Positions 18,669 to 27,244 of a DNA stretch of 64,000 nt are shown in pieces (the first letter of the stretch is position 1; every line of letters starts with the position of its first letter). The notes under the pieces were generated by a model. It did not search any database, was not told the DNA's origin, and saw only the letters and a program-made list of their open reading frames with translations. Source of the stretch: DATJGF01 sp035495315 (GTDB lineage: Bacteria; Verrucomicrobiota; Verrucomicrobiia; Limisphaerales; UBA8199); NCBI GenBank assembly GCA_035495315.1, contig DATJGF010000177.1:29167-93166 (forward strand), read 5' to 3'. The position numbers and the translations under genes are program-made.

Positions 18669-19631
18669 ATGCGTCACGCAACCAGAACCGCTACCCTGAG
18701 CCTCTGCCTTTTTTTCACGCTTTTTTTGATACTCTCGCCGCTGAATTCGCCTGCCGCCGATTCTGGCAAGAAGACTAAATCCAGCTATACGATTGGCATG
18801 AGCCAATGCAATCTGGGCGAGCCGTGGCGTGTCGAAATGAATGCTCAGATCAAAGCCGCTGCCGACAAACATCCCAATCTGCAAGTCGTCTTCAAAGACG
18901 CTCAAAATGATACGCTCCAGCAGCGCGCGCACGTCGAGGAATTCGTCAGCGCAGGTGTCGACCTGATCATCATCAGTCCCAAAGAAGCGCAACCGCTGAC
19001 GCGACCGGTAGCAAAAGCCCTCGAGGCCGGCATCCCGGTCATTGTGTTGGATCGCCGCCTTATTGGCACCAACTACACTTGCTTTATCGGCGCCGACAAT
19101 AAAAAAATCGGCCACGCTGCCGGCGATTGGATAAAAGAAAAGCTCGGCGGGAAGGGAAAGGTTGTCGAGTTGAAGGGGCTTATGACTTCCACTCCCGGAC
19201 AGGATCGTAACAGTGGTTTTCGCGAAGCCATCGCCGGGAGCGGCCTTGAAATAATTTTTGAAGCCGACATGAAATGGCTGGAACCCGACGCCCGCAAAGA
19301 AATGGAGTCAGCCCTGGCTCGTTTCAGTCATATTGACTGTGTGTACGCGCACAATGACCCTGGCGCCCATGGGTCTTACCTCGCAGCCAAGGCTGCTGGA
19401 CGCGAAAAGGAAATGAAATTTGTTGGGATTGATGCTTTGCCTCAGGAAGGTGTCGCTTATGTCCGACAGGGAATTCTAGATGCCACCTTTCAATATCCCA
19501 CTGGTGGCGCCGAGGCCATAGACACAGCCTTAAAACTGCTTCAAGGCGAGAAGGTCCCGAAGGAGATCACGCTCGGCTCGCGCGTTTTCGACAAAGAAAC
19601 CATTGCCCAGGGTGGGCGTGAATTGAAGTGA
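18669..19631 (+). CDS. Periplasmic sugar-binding protein (ribose-type ABC transporter)
   Basis: A 320-residue type I periplasmic binding protein with a signal peptide (LSLCLFFTLFLILSPL). The body reads IGMSQCNLGEPWRVEMN at the start, VDLIIISPKEAQPLTRPV, GIPVIVLDRRL and HNDPGAHGSYLAAKAAG, as in ribose/galactose binders of the RbsB group. The predicted role is to capture a monosaccharide or small sugar. No permease or ATPase gene is adjacent, which is unusual. Its stop overlaps the GTG start of the GH172 gene by four bases, so the two are translated together and the bound sugar may be a product of that enzyme (inference). Confidence 0.9.
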   Translation: MRHATRTATLSLCLFFTLFLILSPLNSPAADSGKKTKSSYTIGMSQCNLGEPWRVEMNAQIKAAADKHPNLQVVFKDAQNDTLQQRAHVEEFVSAGVDLIIISPKEAQPLTRPVAKALEAGIPVIVLDRRLIGTNYTCFIGADNKKIGHAAGDWIKEKLGGKGKVVELKGLMTSTPGQDRNSGFREAIAGSGLEIIFEADMKWLEPDARKEMESALARFSHIDCVYAHNDPGAHGSYLAAKAAGREKEMKFVGIDALPQEGVAYVRQGILDATFQYPTGGAEAIDTALKLLQGEKVPKEITLGSRVFDKETIAQGGRELK

Positions 19632-21769
19632 ACGTGAAGTATCGTCACCTTTTTCTCTCATACAGTGAGATCGAGACACCATCCTGGGACGACACCCTCT
19701 TGCCCGCATCTGACAGGAGGGAGCGCAGTAACGGTTGGATTTCGGTGACTCTGCTCAGTTGCTTTTTGTTCTTTCTTGCAACGTGTCCCACCGTACTAGC
19801 GGCAGGTGACGGGACCCTCTCTTATGTGGATCTCGTTCATCGATTTACTGATCTGGAATTTCTCGCTACAATCCCTGCTCCGGGCGAAAACTGTGCCCAG
19901 TGGTCGAGTTACGATCGGCGTAGCCAGTACGATGCTGTGAAGGACACCTATATCGGGTGGGATGCCAACGGCGATGGCAACGGGGTCATTCGCAAGGAAG
20001 GAGATAGCTATGTTCTCGCGGAAATGGAGGGCCCCGGTTGCATCTGGCGTATTTGGTCGGCAACCCCCGGCCAGGGGCATGTGCGGATTTACCTGGATGG
20101 AGCGGCTCAACCAGCAGTCGACCTCCCCTTTAAAGGCTTTTTCGACGGCAAGAATGCTCCCTTCACACGACCCGCGTTGGTTCATACCGTCTCGCGCGGT
20201 TGGAATAACTATACCCCCATCCCGTACCAGAAATCGTGCAAAATCGTCGCCGACAAGGACTGGGGCCAATACTTCCATTTCACTTATGGGACCTTTCCCA
20301 CGCGCACAAAGGTTCCCACGTTCAAACGAGAGCTTAGTGCCGAAGATTACGCCGCCCTCGATCAGGCTAATGAGATCCTGAGTCGGTGCGACTCAACTCT
20401 TCCGAGTAGCCAAGCACCCAGCCAGCGATTCTCTCGTGCGCTAAGGGTTTCTGAGGGAACAAGCGCGAGGATCGCAACGTTGAAGGGACCGGCAGCCATT
20501 ACCAGCCTCAGAATTAAGCTCGATTTACCTCCTTCTCCCTCGGATCGGGACTTGTTGCGCGAACTCGCTTTGCAAATCAAATGGGATGGAGAAACAACTC
20601 CGAGCGTTTGGGCACCTCTGGGCGATTTCTTTGGTGCCGCCCCGGGAGCCAACAGCTACGCCTCATACCCACTGGGATTAACCAAGGACGGCTGGTGGTA
20701 CTGCAATTGGTATATGCCGTTTGCGAAAAGTGCCGAGGTGCGGCTTATCAATGATGGCAAAGGTCGGCATGGCGTGCAGTTCGAACTTATCCATCAACCG
20801 CTTTCGGTCCCAATTCAACGCTTCGCCCGGTTCCATGCCAAATGGCATCGAGATGTGTTTCTGCCGGAAAAACCCGAACGCGCCATTGACTGGCCGATCC
20901 TCAAGAGCCAAGGGCAGGGAAGGTTTGTCGGCGTGATGCTGCACATCTGGAATCCGCGCGGCGGTTGGTGGGGTGAAGGCGATGAGAAGTTTTTTGTCGA
21001 CGGCGAAAAGTTTCCTTCGACTTTCGGCACCGGGTCCGAAGATTACTTTGGCTACGCGTGGTCCAGTGGTGAGCCGTTCCAACACGCTTACCACAACCAG
21101 ACGCATAACGACGGCAATAGCAAAGGCCATATCTCGGTAAATCGTTGGCACATCCCCGATGCGGTGCCGTTTCAACGCTCCTTTGAAGGATGCATCGAGA
21201 AATATTATCCCAACCAGCGCCCAACCCTCTATGCCGGTATGGCCTACTGGTACTTGGCTCCGGGAGGCGATGACCCCTATGTGCGCGTCCCCTTGAACCA
21301 ACGCATCGGCTACTGGGTTCCCGTCGAAACCGTCAAAGTCAAAGGTGTCCTTGAAGGCGAAACCCTGAAGGTTCTTTCCAAGACCGCCGGCAATGCGCAG
21401 GAACAGGAACTCACTGCTTTTCAAGGCCAATGGAGCAATGATGCCCACCTCTGGTGGACTGATGCCAAGCCCGGCGACAAGTTGGAGCTGGCCCTGCCTG
21501 TGAGTAAAAGCGGCACATACCGACTCGGGATGCAGTTCACTAAAGCCCCCGATTACGGCATCGTCCAACTCTGGCTGGATGGCGAAAAACTCAGCGAACC
21601 GCTCGATTTATACCACCCGTCGGTGGCCCCTACCGGTGTGATCCCGATGGGAAAAAGGACCCTTACCGTCGGCCAGCATAAGCTTACCGTTGAGATCCTT
21701 GGCGCCAACGAGAAGGCCGTGAAAAGCTACATGTTCGGGCTCGATTACGTGAAGTTGGAACCGGAGTAG
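19628..21769 (+). CDS. DUF2961 / glycoside hydrolase family 172 protein, secreted
   Basis: A 713-residue protein with DUF2961 features: WSSYDRRSQYD near residue 93, GPGCIWRIWSATP, FHFTYGTFP, and in the second half FVDGEKFPSTFGTGSEDYFGYAW, the most conserved part of the family. GH172 members characterised so far act on alpha-D-arabinofuranosyl or fructofuranosyl linkages; the specificity here is not readable. A hydrophobic stretch at about residues 38-58 (VTLLSCFLFFLATCP) looks like a signal peptide after an unusually long n-region, so the true start may be later than GTG 19628. The GTGA overlap with the upstream sugar-binding gene supports an operon. A cluster of hairpin repeats begins just after its stop codon. 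Confidence 0.85.
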   Translation: MNVKYRHLFLSYSEIETPSWDDTLLPASDRRERSNGWISVTLLSCFLFFLATCPTVLAAGDGTLSYVDLVHRFTDLEFLATIPAPGENCAQWSSYDRRSQYDAVKDTYIGWDANGDGNGVIRKEGDSYVLAEMEGPGCIWRIWSATPGQGHVRIYLDGAAQPAVDLPFKGFFDGKNAPFTRPALVHTVSRGWNNYTPIPYQKSCKIVADKDWGQYFHFTYGTFPTRTKVPTFKRELSAEDYAALDQANEILSRCDSTLPSSQAPSQRFSRALRVSEGTSARIATLKGPAAITSLRIKLDLPPSPSDRDLLRELALQIKWDGETTPSVWAPLGDFFGAAPGANSYASYPLGLTKDGWWYCNWYMPFAKSAEVRLINDGKGRHGVQFELIHQPLSVPIQRFARFHAKWHRDVFLPEKPERAIDWPILKSQGQGRFVGVMLHIWNPRGGWWGEGDEKFFVDGEKFPSTFGTGSEDYFGYAWSSGEPFQHAYHNQTHNDGNSKGHISVNRWHIPDAVPFQRSFEGCIEKYYPNQRPTLYAGMAYWYLAPGGDDPYVRVPLNQRIGYWVPVETVKVKGVLEGETLKVLSKTAGNAQEQELTAFQGQWSNDAHLWWTDAKPGDKLELALPVSKSGTYRLGMQFTKAPDYGIVQLWLDGEKLSEPLDLYHPSVAPTGVIPMGKRTLTVGQHKLTVEILGANEKAVKSYMFGLDYVKLEPE

Positions 21770-21771
21770 CG

Positions 21772-21950
21772 TCAGGCGTCTCGCCTGAGTAGCAGCGGGC
21801 ATCTCGCCTGCTGTAGAGCCGGGCATCTTGCCCGGCAGAAAGAATCCGTCGAAACTTATCTCCTCTGTCTGTTCCTCTGTTCTCAAGCACAGAAGGTCCA
21901 GACCCTGACGGCGAGACGCCGTCCTCCGTGTCAGGCGAGACGCCTGACAC
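21772..21950. repeat. Cluster of short hairpins with TCT/AGA loops (REP-like)
   Basis: Five short hairpins follow the GH172 stop codon. Four have perfect stems and a three-base loop: 21772-21788 (7-bp stem, TCT), 21818-21836 (8 bp, TCT), 21907-21923 (7 bp, AGA) and 21928-21950 (10 bp, AGA). The one at about 21793-21812 is imperfect. Stems differ in sequence but stay paired (AGGCG, CGGGCA and ACGGCG cores), which is compensatory change. Copies recur near 45.0 and 62.9 kb. They may act as REP-type elements, terminators or mRNA 3' stabilisers. Confidence 0.85.
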
Positions 21951-21968
21951 TACACCAGATGCGTGACG

Positions 21969-24128
21969 CTACGCCGATGACGGAATACGGACTGGCATTT
22001 CGCGCACGCGAATTTCTGTGGCATGAAACAGCGCGTTTGCAATCGCGGGAGCAATGGCGATGATCGGCGTTTCACCTGCGCCAACAGAGGCCAGATCCGG
22101 CCGGTTAACAAGATGGATATCTATCTTGGGGACATCGGCAAAGCGCGGTACCTGGCATCCTCGAAACGACGCATTCAGCATCTGACCGTTTTCAAAGCGC
22201 ATTTCTTCACGCAAAGCCGGACCTAATCCCATGATGATCGCACCCTGAACCTGATTTTGCAGGTTGTCGGGATTGAGGATGGCTCCGCATTCGAACGCCT
22301 CACAGACGCGTAACACGCGTATCAGCTTTTGCGCGCGATCCACCTCGATCTCCGCACACGCCGCAACATACGATCCCTTCTCCGTCCCGCACGCCAGGCC
22401 AACCCCTCGGTTTGGCTCCTTCTTCTTGAAAGCTTCACGCCAACCGAACTCGGTCGTTGCCTTTTCCAGAACCGCTCGCAGTCGCCCGCGCTGTTCTTCA
22501 TTATCCAAATGGGCCAGTCGAAAATCCAATGGGTCTGCCTTTGCCATCCCAGCCAACTCATCCATCGCGCTCTCGCGGGCAAAAGTGTTTGCTGTGGCGG
22601 CCAGTGCGCGATACGAGCCTGGCCGCAGCGGCGGTGCCTTTGAGTTTACGAACTGACTTTTCCTTTTTCCGGTCTGGTAAGGTGTATCAATGGCCGATCC
22701 ACCCGAATTGATGTTGATGTGAAACCAGGACGTCAGCGAGTTCTGAGCATCGAGACTCGCCTCAATTGGGATCACGGCAGCCGGGCGAAAATACGCCCAT
22801 GTGAATTCCTCTTCCCGCGTCCAGCGCAAGGATACTGGTCGGTTTGCTGCTTGTGCCAATCGGGCCGCTTCCACCCCAACCTCTCCCGTGTGTTTGCCGC
22901 CATATCCACTGCCGAAGTCCGGCACGACCACCCGAACCAGGTCATCAGAAAGATGAAATGCACGCACCAATTCTGAGCGACAACCAAAGGGATTCTGTGT
23001 TCCGGTCCACACCGTCAATTTTCCATCCGACCATTCCGCGACAGCTGCCCGAGGTTCAAGCGGCGCGTGTTGGACGTAGGCGACGTAGTAAGCTTGACGT
23101 AGCACCTGTTTGGCTTGCGCGACTTGATCGGCGAACGGGTTCGAGGGTATTCCTCCTTCGGCCTGCTGTTTAAGGTAATTAAAAAGCTCTTTGCTCGAAG
23201 GATGTGGAGAGCTTTCCCATTTGGCCGTGTTGATCAGCAAATCGAGCGCCTTCTCTGCCGCGAAGCTCGAAGGCGCCGCCACGCCGACGAATTGGTCGTC
23301 CTGAACAACGACGACGTCCTTGAGCGCTTTGGCGGGCGCCAGGTCTATTGAAACCAGTTTTGCTCCATACGAAGGGGGCCGCACGACTTTCCCGTAGAGC
23401 AACCCCGGCCGGTTTATATCTGACGGATAGTGATGGATGCCGGTGACAATATCGCGTCCATTTGGCCGGCGTTGCGGCGCCCCGAGCACTTTCCATTCGG
23501 ATACTTTAGTCAGAGTTAGATCAGAAGAAATCGGCTGCGCAAATCTCTCGTGGGCATCTTTGCTCGAGGCGAGATCAGCGTACGAAATTACGTCTTGCGA
23601 GCTGGCATGTGTCGCTTTCCCATCCTGAACTTGGATTTGACTGGCCTCGACGTTCCATTGCTTCGCCGCCAGTTCAACCAGCAACTCGCGGGCAGCGGCA
23701 GCGCCCTGTCGCACGGCAGGCACGCTCGAAGGGGTACTCCGGCTGCCTGCGGTAATCCCGTCATCGGGCACTTGGGCAGTATCGGCCATGATCAGCTGAA
23801 CCCGATCAACGGGTACTCGTAATTCTTCTGCTGCCGCCTGGCCGAGCTCAGCCCGCGCTCCCTGGCCAGCTTCCACTTTGCCAGTCAGCACGGTAATCAC
23901 GCCGTCTTCGCCGATGTGAATTCGAGCCGAAACGTTTCTGGCCCCCTCCGCGCCGCGACCCCTCCTGCGTTGGGCGAGGGCGGGCGTAGCCCCAACCGCG
24001 ATCAATAAACCCGCCCCGAGAAATTGCACAAAGGAACGGCGATTAAGTCCGAAATCATAATCTACGCGCTCGATGGGCTCTTCGAATTCAGTTTCGGCGT
24101 CCGCTTTTAAAGAGGTCGGCTTGTTCAT
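21969..24128 (-). CDS. Molybdopterin-binding subunit, isoquinoline 1-oxidoreductase (IorB)-like
   Basis: A 719-residue large subunit of the xanthine dehydrogenase family in the IorB/aldehyde dehydrogenase branch, which works with a 2Fe-2S subunit and usually without an FAD subunit. The N-terminus has a twin-arginine signal (NRRSFVQFLGAG, then AVGATPALA), so the enzyme is predicted to be exported folded. Family motifs: GKVEAGQGARAELGQ, FGSGYGGKHTGEVGVEA, and GAGETPIIAIAPAIANA, whose Glu matches the catalytic base. It starts 10 bases after the 2Fe-2S gene, as in ior operons. Electrons would go to a periplasmic acceptor such as a cytochrome, which is not seen here. Confidence 0.9.
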   Translation of the reverse strand: MNKPTSLKADAETEFEEPIERVDYDFGLNRRSFVQFLGAGLLIAVGATPALAQRRRGRGAEGARNVSARIHIGEDGVITVLTGKVEAGQGARAELGQAAAEELRVPVDRVQLIMADTAQVPDDGITAGSRSTPSSVPAVRQGAAAARELLVELAAKQWNVEASQIQVQDGKATHASSQDVISYADLASSKDAHERFAQPISSDLTLTKVSEWKVLGAPQRRPNGRDIVTGIHHYPSDINRPGLLYGKVVRPPSYGAKLVSIDLAPAKALKDVVVVQDDQFVGVAAPSSFAAEKALDLLINTAKWESSPHPSSKELFNYLKQQAEGGIPSNPFADQVAQAKQVLRQAYYVAYVQHAPLEPRAAVAEWSDGKLTVWTGTQNPFGCRSELVRAFHLSDDLVRVVVPDFGSGYGGKHTGEVGVEAARLAQAANRPVSLRWTREEEFTWAYFRPAAVIPIEASLDAQNSLTSWFHININSGGSAIDTPYQTGKRKSQFVNSKAPPLRPGSYRALAATANTFARESAMDELAGMAKADPLDFRLAHLDNEEQRGRLRAVLEKATTEFGWREAFKKKEPNRGVGLACGTEKGSYVAACAEIEVDRAQKLIRVLRVCEAFECGAILNPDNLQNQVQGAIIMGLGPALREEMRFENGQMLNASFRGCQVPRFADVPKIDIHLVNRPDLASVGAGETPIIAIAPAIANALFHATEIRVREMPVRIPSSA

Positions 24129-24138
24129 AAGAAACGCC

Positions 24139-24597
24139 TTAGGCGATGCTTCGGTGTATAGCCTTAAGAATTCTAGGATATGTACCGCAGCGGCAGATAT
24201 GCTTTTGCAGTCCCCTTTTTATATCCGCGTCTGTCGGATGGGCGTTTGTCTTAAGCAAGCCGACAATGCCCATAATCATGCCAGCAGTGCAATAGCCGCA
24301 CTGGAAAGCACCCTCCGCCAGGAAAGCCTCTTGAACCGGGTGCAGCGTGTCCCCCTTGGCCAGTCCCTCGATGGTTACGACACTGTGCTTATCCACATCT
24401 GAGATCGGGGTTACACACGAGGCCACTGGCTCGCCATCCAATAATACCGTGCACGCCCGACACTGACCCTCCCCGCAACCGTATTTGGTGCCGGTCAGCT
24501 CCAACTCCTCGCGCAGAATGTCTAAGAGTGGCCGCTGCGGATGGGTGGTGAGGGTGTGGGACTTCCCGTTAACGCTGAAGGTGAACGTTGCATCCAT
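24139..24597 (-). CDS. 2Fe-2S subunit of molybdenum hydroxylase (IorA/CoxS-like)
   Basis: A 152-residue small subunit with two 2Fe-2S sites. The N-terminal plant-ferredoxin-type cluster has GCGEGQCRACTVLLDG, and the C-terminal helical domain has CGYCTAGM and CRCGTYPRI, giving the full set of eight cysteines. ATG 24597 gives the usual length and the family start ATFTFSVNGK; the frame extends upstream to 24699 but that part is not protein-like. The Moco subunit follows after 10 bases. It passes electrons from the molybdenum site onward and is carried across the membrane with the Tat-signal large subunit, as known for this family. Confidence 0.92.
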   Translation of the reverse strand: MDATFTFSVNGKSHTLTTHPQRPLLDILREELELTGTKYGCGEGQCRACTVLLDGEPVASCVTPISDVDKHSVVTIEGLAKGDTLHPVQEAFLAEGAFQCGYCTAGMIMGIVGLLKTNAHPTDADIKRGLQKHICRCGTYPRILKAIHRSIA

Positions 24598-24696
24598 AGC
24601 ACCATGGCCCGCCAATTGGTTCGCAGACCAAGTGCATCGACAATACACCTCGGGCCTGTCAAAAAGGAAGCGGAAATTGACCCCATCCTGCGTACA

Positions 24697-24727
24697 CAAA
24701 AACAGCTCCTGTTGAAACAGGAGCTGT
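24697..24727 (-). terminator. Intrinsic terminator of rpoD
   Basis: A perfect 11-bp stem with a four-base loop (24702-24727) is followed, on the minus strand, by a run of T. It lies about 25 bases beyond the rpoD stop codon and before the 2Fe-2S gene on the same strand, so it should separate the two transcripts. Confidence 0.85.
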
Positions 24728-24750
24728 CCTTTGAAAGTTTCTGAAAGACC

Positions 24751-26613
24751 TTAAGCGGCTTGTTCTTCCGTATCCAGGAAGCCTTGCAGATGACGGACGC
24801 GAGTCGGATGCCGGAGCTTGCGCAGCGCTTTGGCTTCGATTTGGCGGATACGCTCGCGGGTAACGTTATACATTTTGCCGATTTCTTCCAGCGTGCGCTC
24901 GTAACCATCGACCAGCCCAAAACGCATTTCGAGAATCTTGCGCTCGCGTTCCGTCAGGCTCGTGAGCACATCGCCAAGTTTTTCCTTCAACAGACTGTAA
25001 CTGGTAACGTCCGAAGGGTTTTCCGCAGTCTTGTCTTCGATGAAGTCCCCGACGCTAACGTCGCCGTCGTCGCCGACGGGGGCATGGAGCGAAATCGGCT
25101 GTTGCGCCATCTTCAGCAGCGAGTTAATCCGCACCACCGGCATGTGCATTTCGTCTGCAATTTCCTCAGGGGTAGGTTCTCTGCCAAGTTCCTGGGTCAG
25201 TTGCTTCTGAGCGCGCCAGAGCTTGTTCATGATTTCAATCATGTGTACCGGGATGCGGATCGTCCGAGCCTGGTCAGCAATGGAACGCGTGATGGCCTGC
25301 CGGATCCACCAAATTGCATACGTCGAGAATTTGTATCCACGCCGGTACTCGAATTTTTCGACACCTTTCATTAAGCCGATATTGCCTTCCTGGATGAGGT
25401 CCAGGAACGATTGCCCGCGGTTGGTGTACTTCTTGGCAACCGAAACGACCAACCGGAGGTTCGCTTCTGCCATGTGCGTTTTTGCCTGGTGAGCACGATC
25501 TGCTGCGCGCTTAAGCTGCGTGAAGATTTTAAAGAATTCTTCACGGGGCATGCGCACAAAGAGTTCCAACGCCTGAATCTTGATGCGTTCTCCGTGCAGC
25601 GCGGATTGCTGTTCGGCCGATTTGCGATGCGATTCCAATTCCTGGATGCGACGCAAACTCGCCTGGAACTTTTCATGCACGTTCCCGGCGACCACAATCA
25701 TGTCTTCCAGGACCTTCTGTTTGTAGTAGAATTTTGGAAAGGTATCCTGGAGCTTTTTATCCAGCTTACGGAAGGCTCCGAAAACCTTATCTTTGCTCTT
25801 CTGGGCCGCCTTTTGCCACTCCTGGTACTTGGCATCCACTTGAGAGTCCAGAATGCGAACCTTCTTGATCAGGTTTCTTAAATCCCGCAGGTGTCCCTCA
25901 CGGTTGGCGACTTTCTTATCCACAACGACTCGGTCAAATCGCTCCTTGGGCGGCTCGGACAGCAACTTCTCGGCAATCGCAATGTGTTCCTTGGCGGTAA
26001 AACCCAAACCGTAAACCAGAAGCTTCATCTCTGCCTCGGCTTCCTCGATTCGCTTGCAAATCTCCACCTCCTGCTCCCGTGTCAGCAAGGGCACTTTGCC
26101 CATCTGGTTCATGTACATGCGAACCGGATCATCCAGAACCTCAAGCCGTGCGTCCTCTTCCTCCTCAGGTTCGGCAGGCTTCGCCCGTTCGACTTCTGCG
26201 TGATCGACTATCTCAACGTCGAGCCCACGAAGTTTTGTGTACAACTCATCGAGATCCTCCGGCGAGAGGCCCTCTGGCAGCACATCATTGATGTCATCGT
26301 AGGTGATATGGCCGTTTTCGTGCGCCAGGTGGAGCAAAGTCTTAATGGTTTCTGCCAAATCGGCAGGTCCGGGGGGAGTGCCGCCTGCACCTTGGCCGGC
26401 ACCCAGCGCCGCGCCCTTTGCTGGCGCTGCCGTCGTTGGCTTTGCATGCCCATTTCGAACCTGCTGAGTTCGAGAGTCGGTCCTGTTTGCGGCTTTGGCG
26501 GAGATGATAAAACGCCGCCGGGGTCGGCGTTCCTGGCCAGATGGGGTTCGCTGGCTATTACGGCCACCGGTATCCGCTCCATTGACCAACTTACTCGGTT
26601 TCCTATTCAGCAT
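24751..26613 (-). CDS. rpoD: RNA polymerase primary sigma factor (sigma-70)
   Basis: A 620-residue group 1 sigma factor. Region 1.1 lies at about residues 85-140 (TIKTLLHLAHENGHITYDDIND), region 1.2 at DPVRMYMNQMGKVPLLTREQEV, regions 2.3-2.4 at YKFSTYAIWWIRQAITRSIADQ, region 3 at LTQELGREPTPEEIAD, and region 4.2 at TLEEIGKMYNVTRERIRQIEAKALRKLRHP. It directs RNA polymerase to most housekeeping promoters. An Arg/Ala/Gly-rich extension of about 85 residues precedes region 1.1; the next Met is far downstream, so this extension is either real or the start is a non-ATG codon. A strong terminator follows and a candidate promoter lies about 150 bases upstream. Confidence 0.96.
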   Translation of the reverse strand: MLNRKPSKLVNGADTGGRNSQRTPSGQERRPRRRFIISAKAANRTDSRTQQVRNGHAKPTTAAPAKGAALGAGQGAGGTPPGPADLAETIKTLLHLAHENGHITYDDINDVLPEGLSPEDLDELYTKLRGLDVEIVDHAEVERAKPAEPEEEEDARLEVLDDPVRMYMNQMGKVPLLTREQEVEICKRIEEAEAEMKLLVYGLGFTAKEHIAIAEKLLSEPPKERFDRVVVDKKVANREGHLRDLRNLIKKVRILDSQVDAKYQEWQKAAQKSKDKVFGAFRKLDKKLQDTFPKFYYKQKVLEDMIVVAGNVHEKFQASLRRIQELESHRKSAEQQSALHGERIKIQALELFVRMPREEFFKIFTQLKRAADRAHQAKTHMAEANLRLVVSVAKKYTNRGQSFLDLIQEGNIGLMKGVEKFEYRRGYKFSTYAIWWIRQAITRSIADQARTIRIPVHMIEIMNKLWRAQKQLTQELGREPTPEEIADEMHMPVVRINSLLKMAQQPISLHAPVGDDGDVSVGDFIEDKTAENPSDVTSYSLLKEKLGDVLTSLTERERKILEMRFGLVDGYERTLEEIGKMYNVTRERIRQIEAKALRKLRHPTRVRHLQGFLDTEEQAA

Positions 26614-27244
26614 AATTAATCAGACGCACAGGGGCCGTTTTGGTTCAGAATTAATGTAACCCGTTAATTTTCAACAGCTCACGCTGCTTTGCGCTTATCG
26701 GTATCGTAAGCCGACAAGGGCTTCAGAAGACCGTACAGAACGGAAGACTTACGTGCACACTATACAATATGGCTCACCGATTGCAATTTTTCAAACGGTG
26801 GCTCTGTTTGGAATCGTCGTCCGCGTTGACTCAACGCAATAAACCTGCGCCGAGAACTACGCCACGTTCATAAAATAGTTGCAAGCAGGAAAACCAATTT
26901 TTTTAATCTATTTTGCTCCAGTTTGCTCATGTTGCTGTCTTACAGAGACATTTGCCTTATCGAATTCCCAGCATCAAATGCTCCGAGCAACCAAGCCGCC
27001 CCGCCTCCAAGCTGAAGCCAAGTTGACTTTTCAGGCTAACATGCTTTTGTTTGGGGAACTAAATCGCCGCGGGTACCTCATATGAAAAGAATGGTTCCCG
27101 GCCGAATCTGCCAGAAAGTTCGATCTTCGAGAAGTGACAGGGGGTCTCTGAAACCTCAAAGGGTAAGGGGAGGACTCCTTCAGCATTCCCTAGAATCACC
27201 AGAGGAATCATGCAGTTCAACCAAAAACATGTTGGAGAGACCGT
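26614..27244. other. Long intergenic region between divergent rpoD and the TIGR03118-like gene
   Basis: About 630 bases separate two divergently transcribed genes. Apart from the candidate rpoD promoter I see no RNA gene, repeat or protein-like frame. The part nearest 27245 should hold the promoter of the rightward gene, but no good match was found. Confidence 0.5.
26759..26786 (-). promoter_or_regulatory. Candidate sigma-70 promoter of rpoD
   Basis: On the minus strand TTGCAA (26781-26786) and TATAGT (26759-26764) are separated by 16 bases. The -10 box matches five of six consensus bases and the -35 four of six. It would give a leader of about 140 bases before the rpoD start at 26613. Found by eye; not tested. 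Confidence 0.4.

Noticed and set aside
20678..21568. 296-residue minus-strand frame opposite the GH172 gene
   Set aside because: The plus strand carries the conserved DUF2961 block; the antisense text has no family marks.
21772..21950. Hairpin cluster as a CRISPR array
   Set aside because: Units are not identical, spacing is irregular and no cas genes are near.
25891..26619. 242-residue plus-strand frame opposite rpoD
   Set aside because: Antisense to sigma-factor regions 1 and 2, which are certain on the minus strand.
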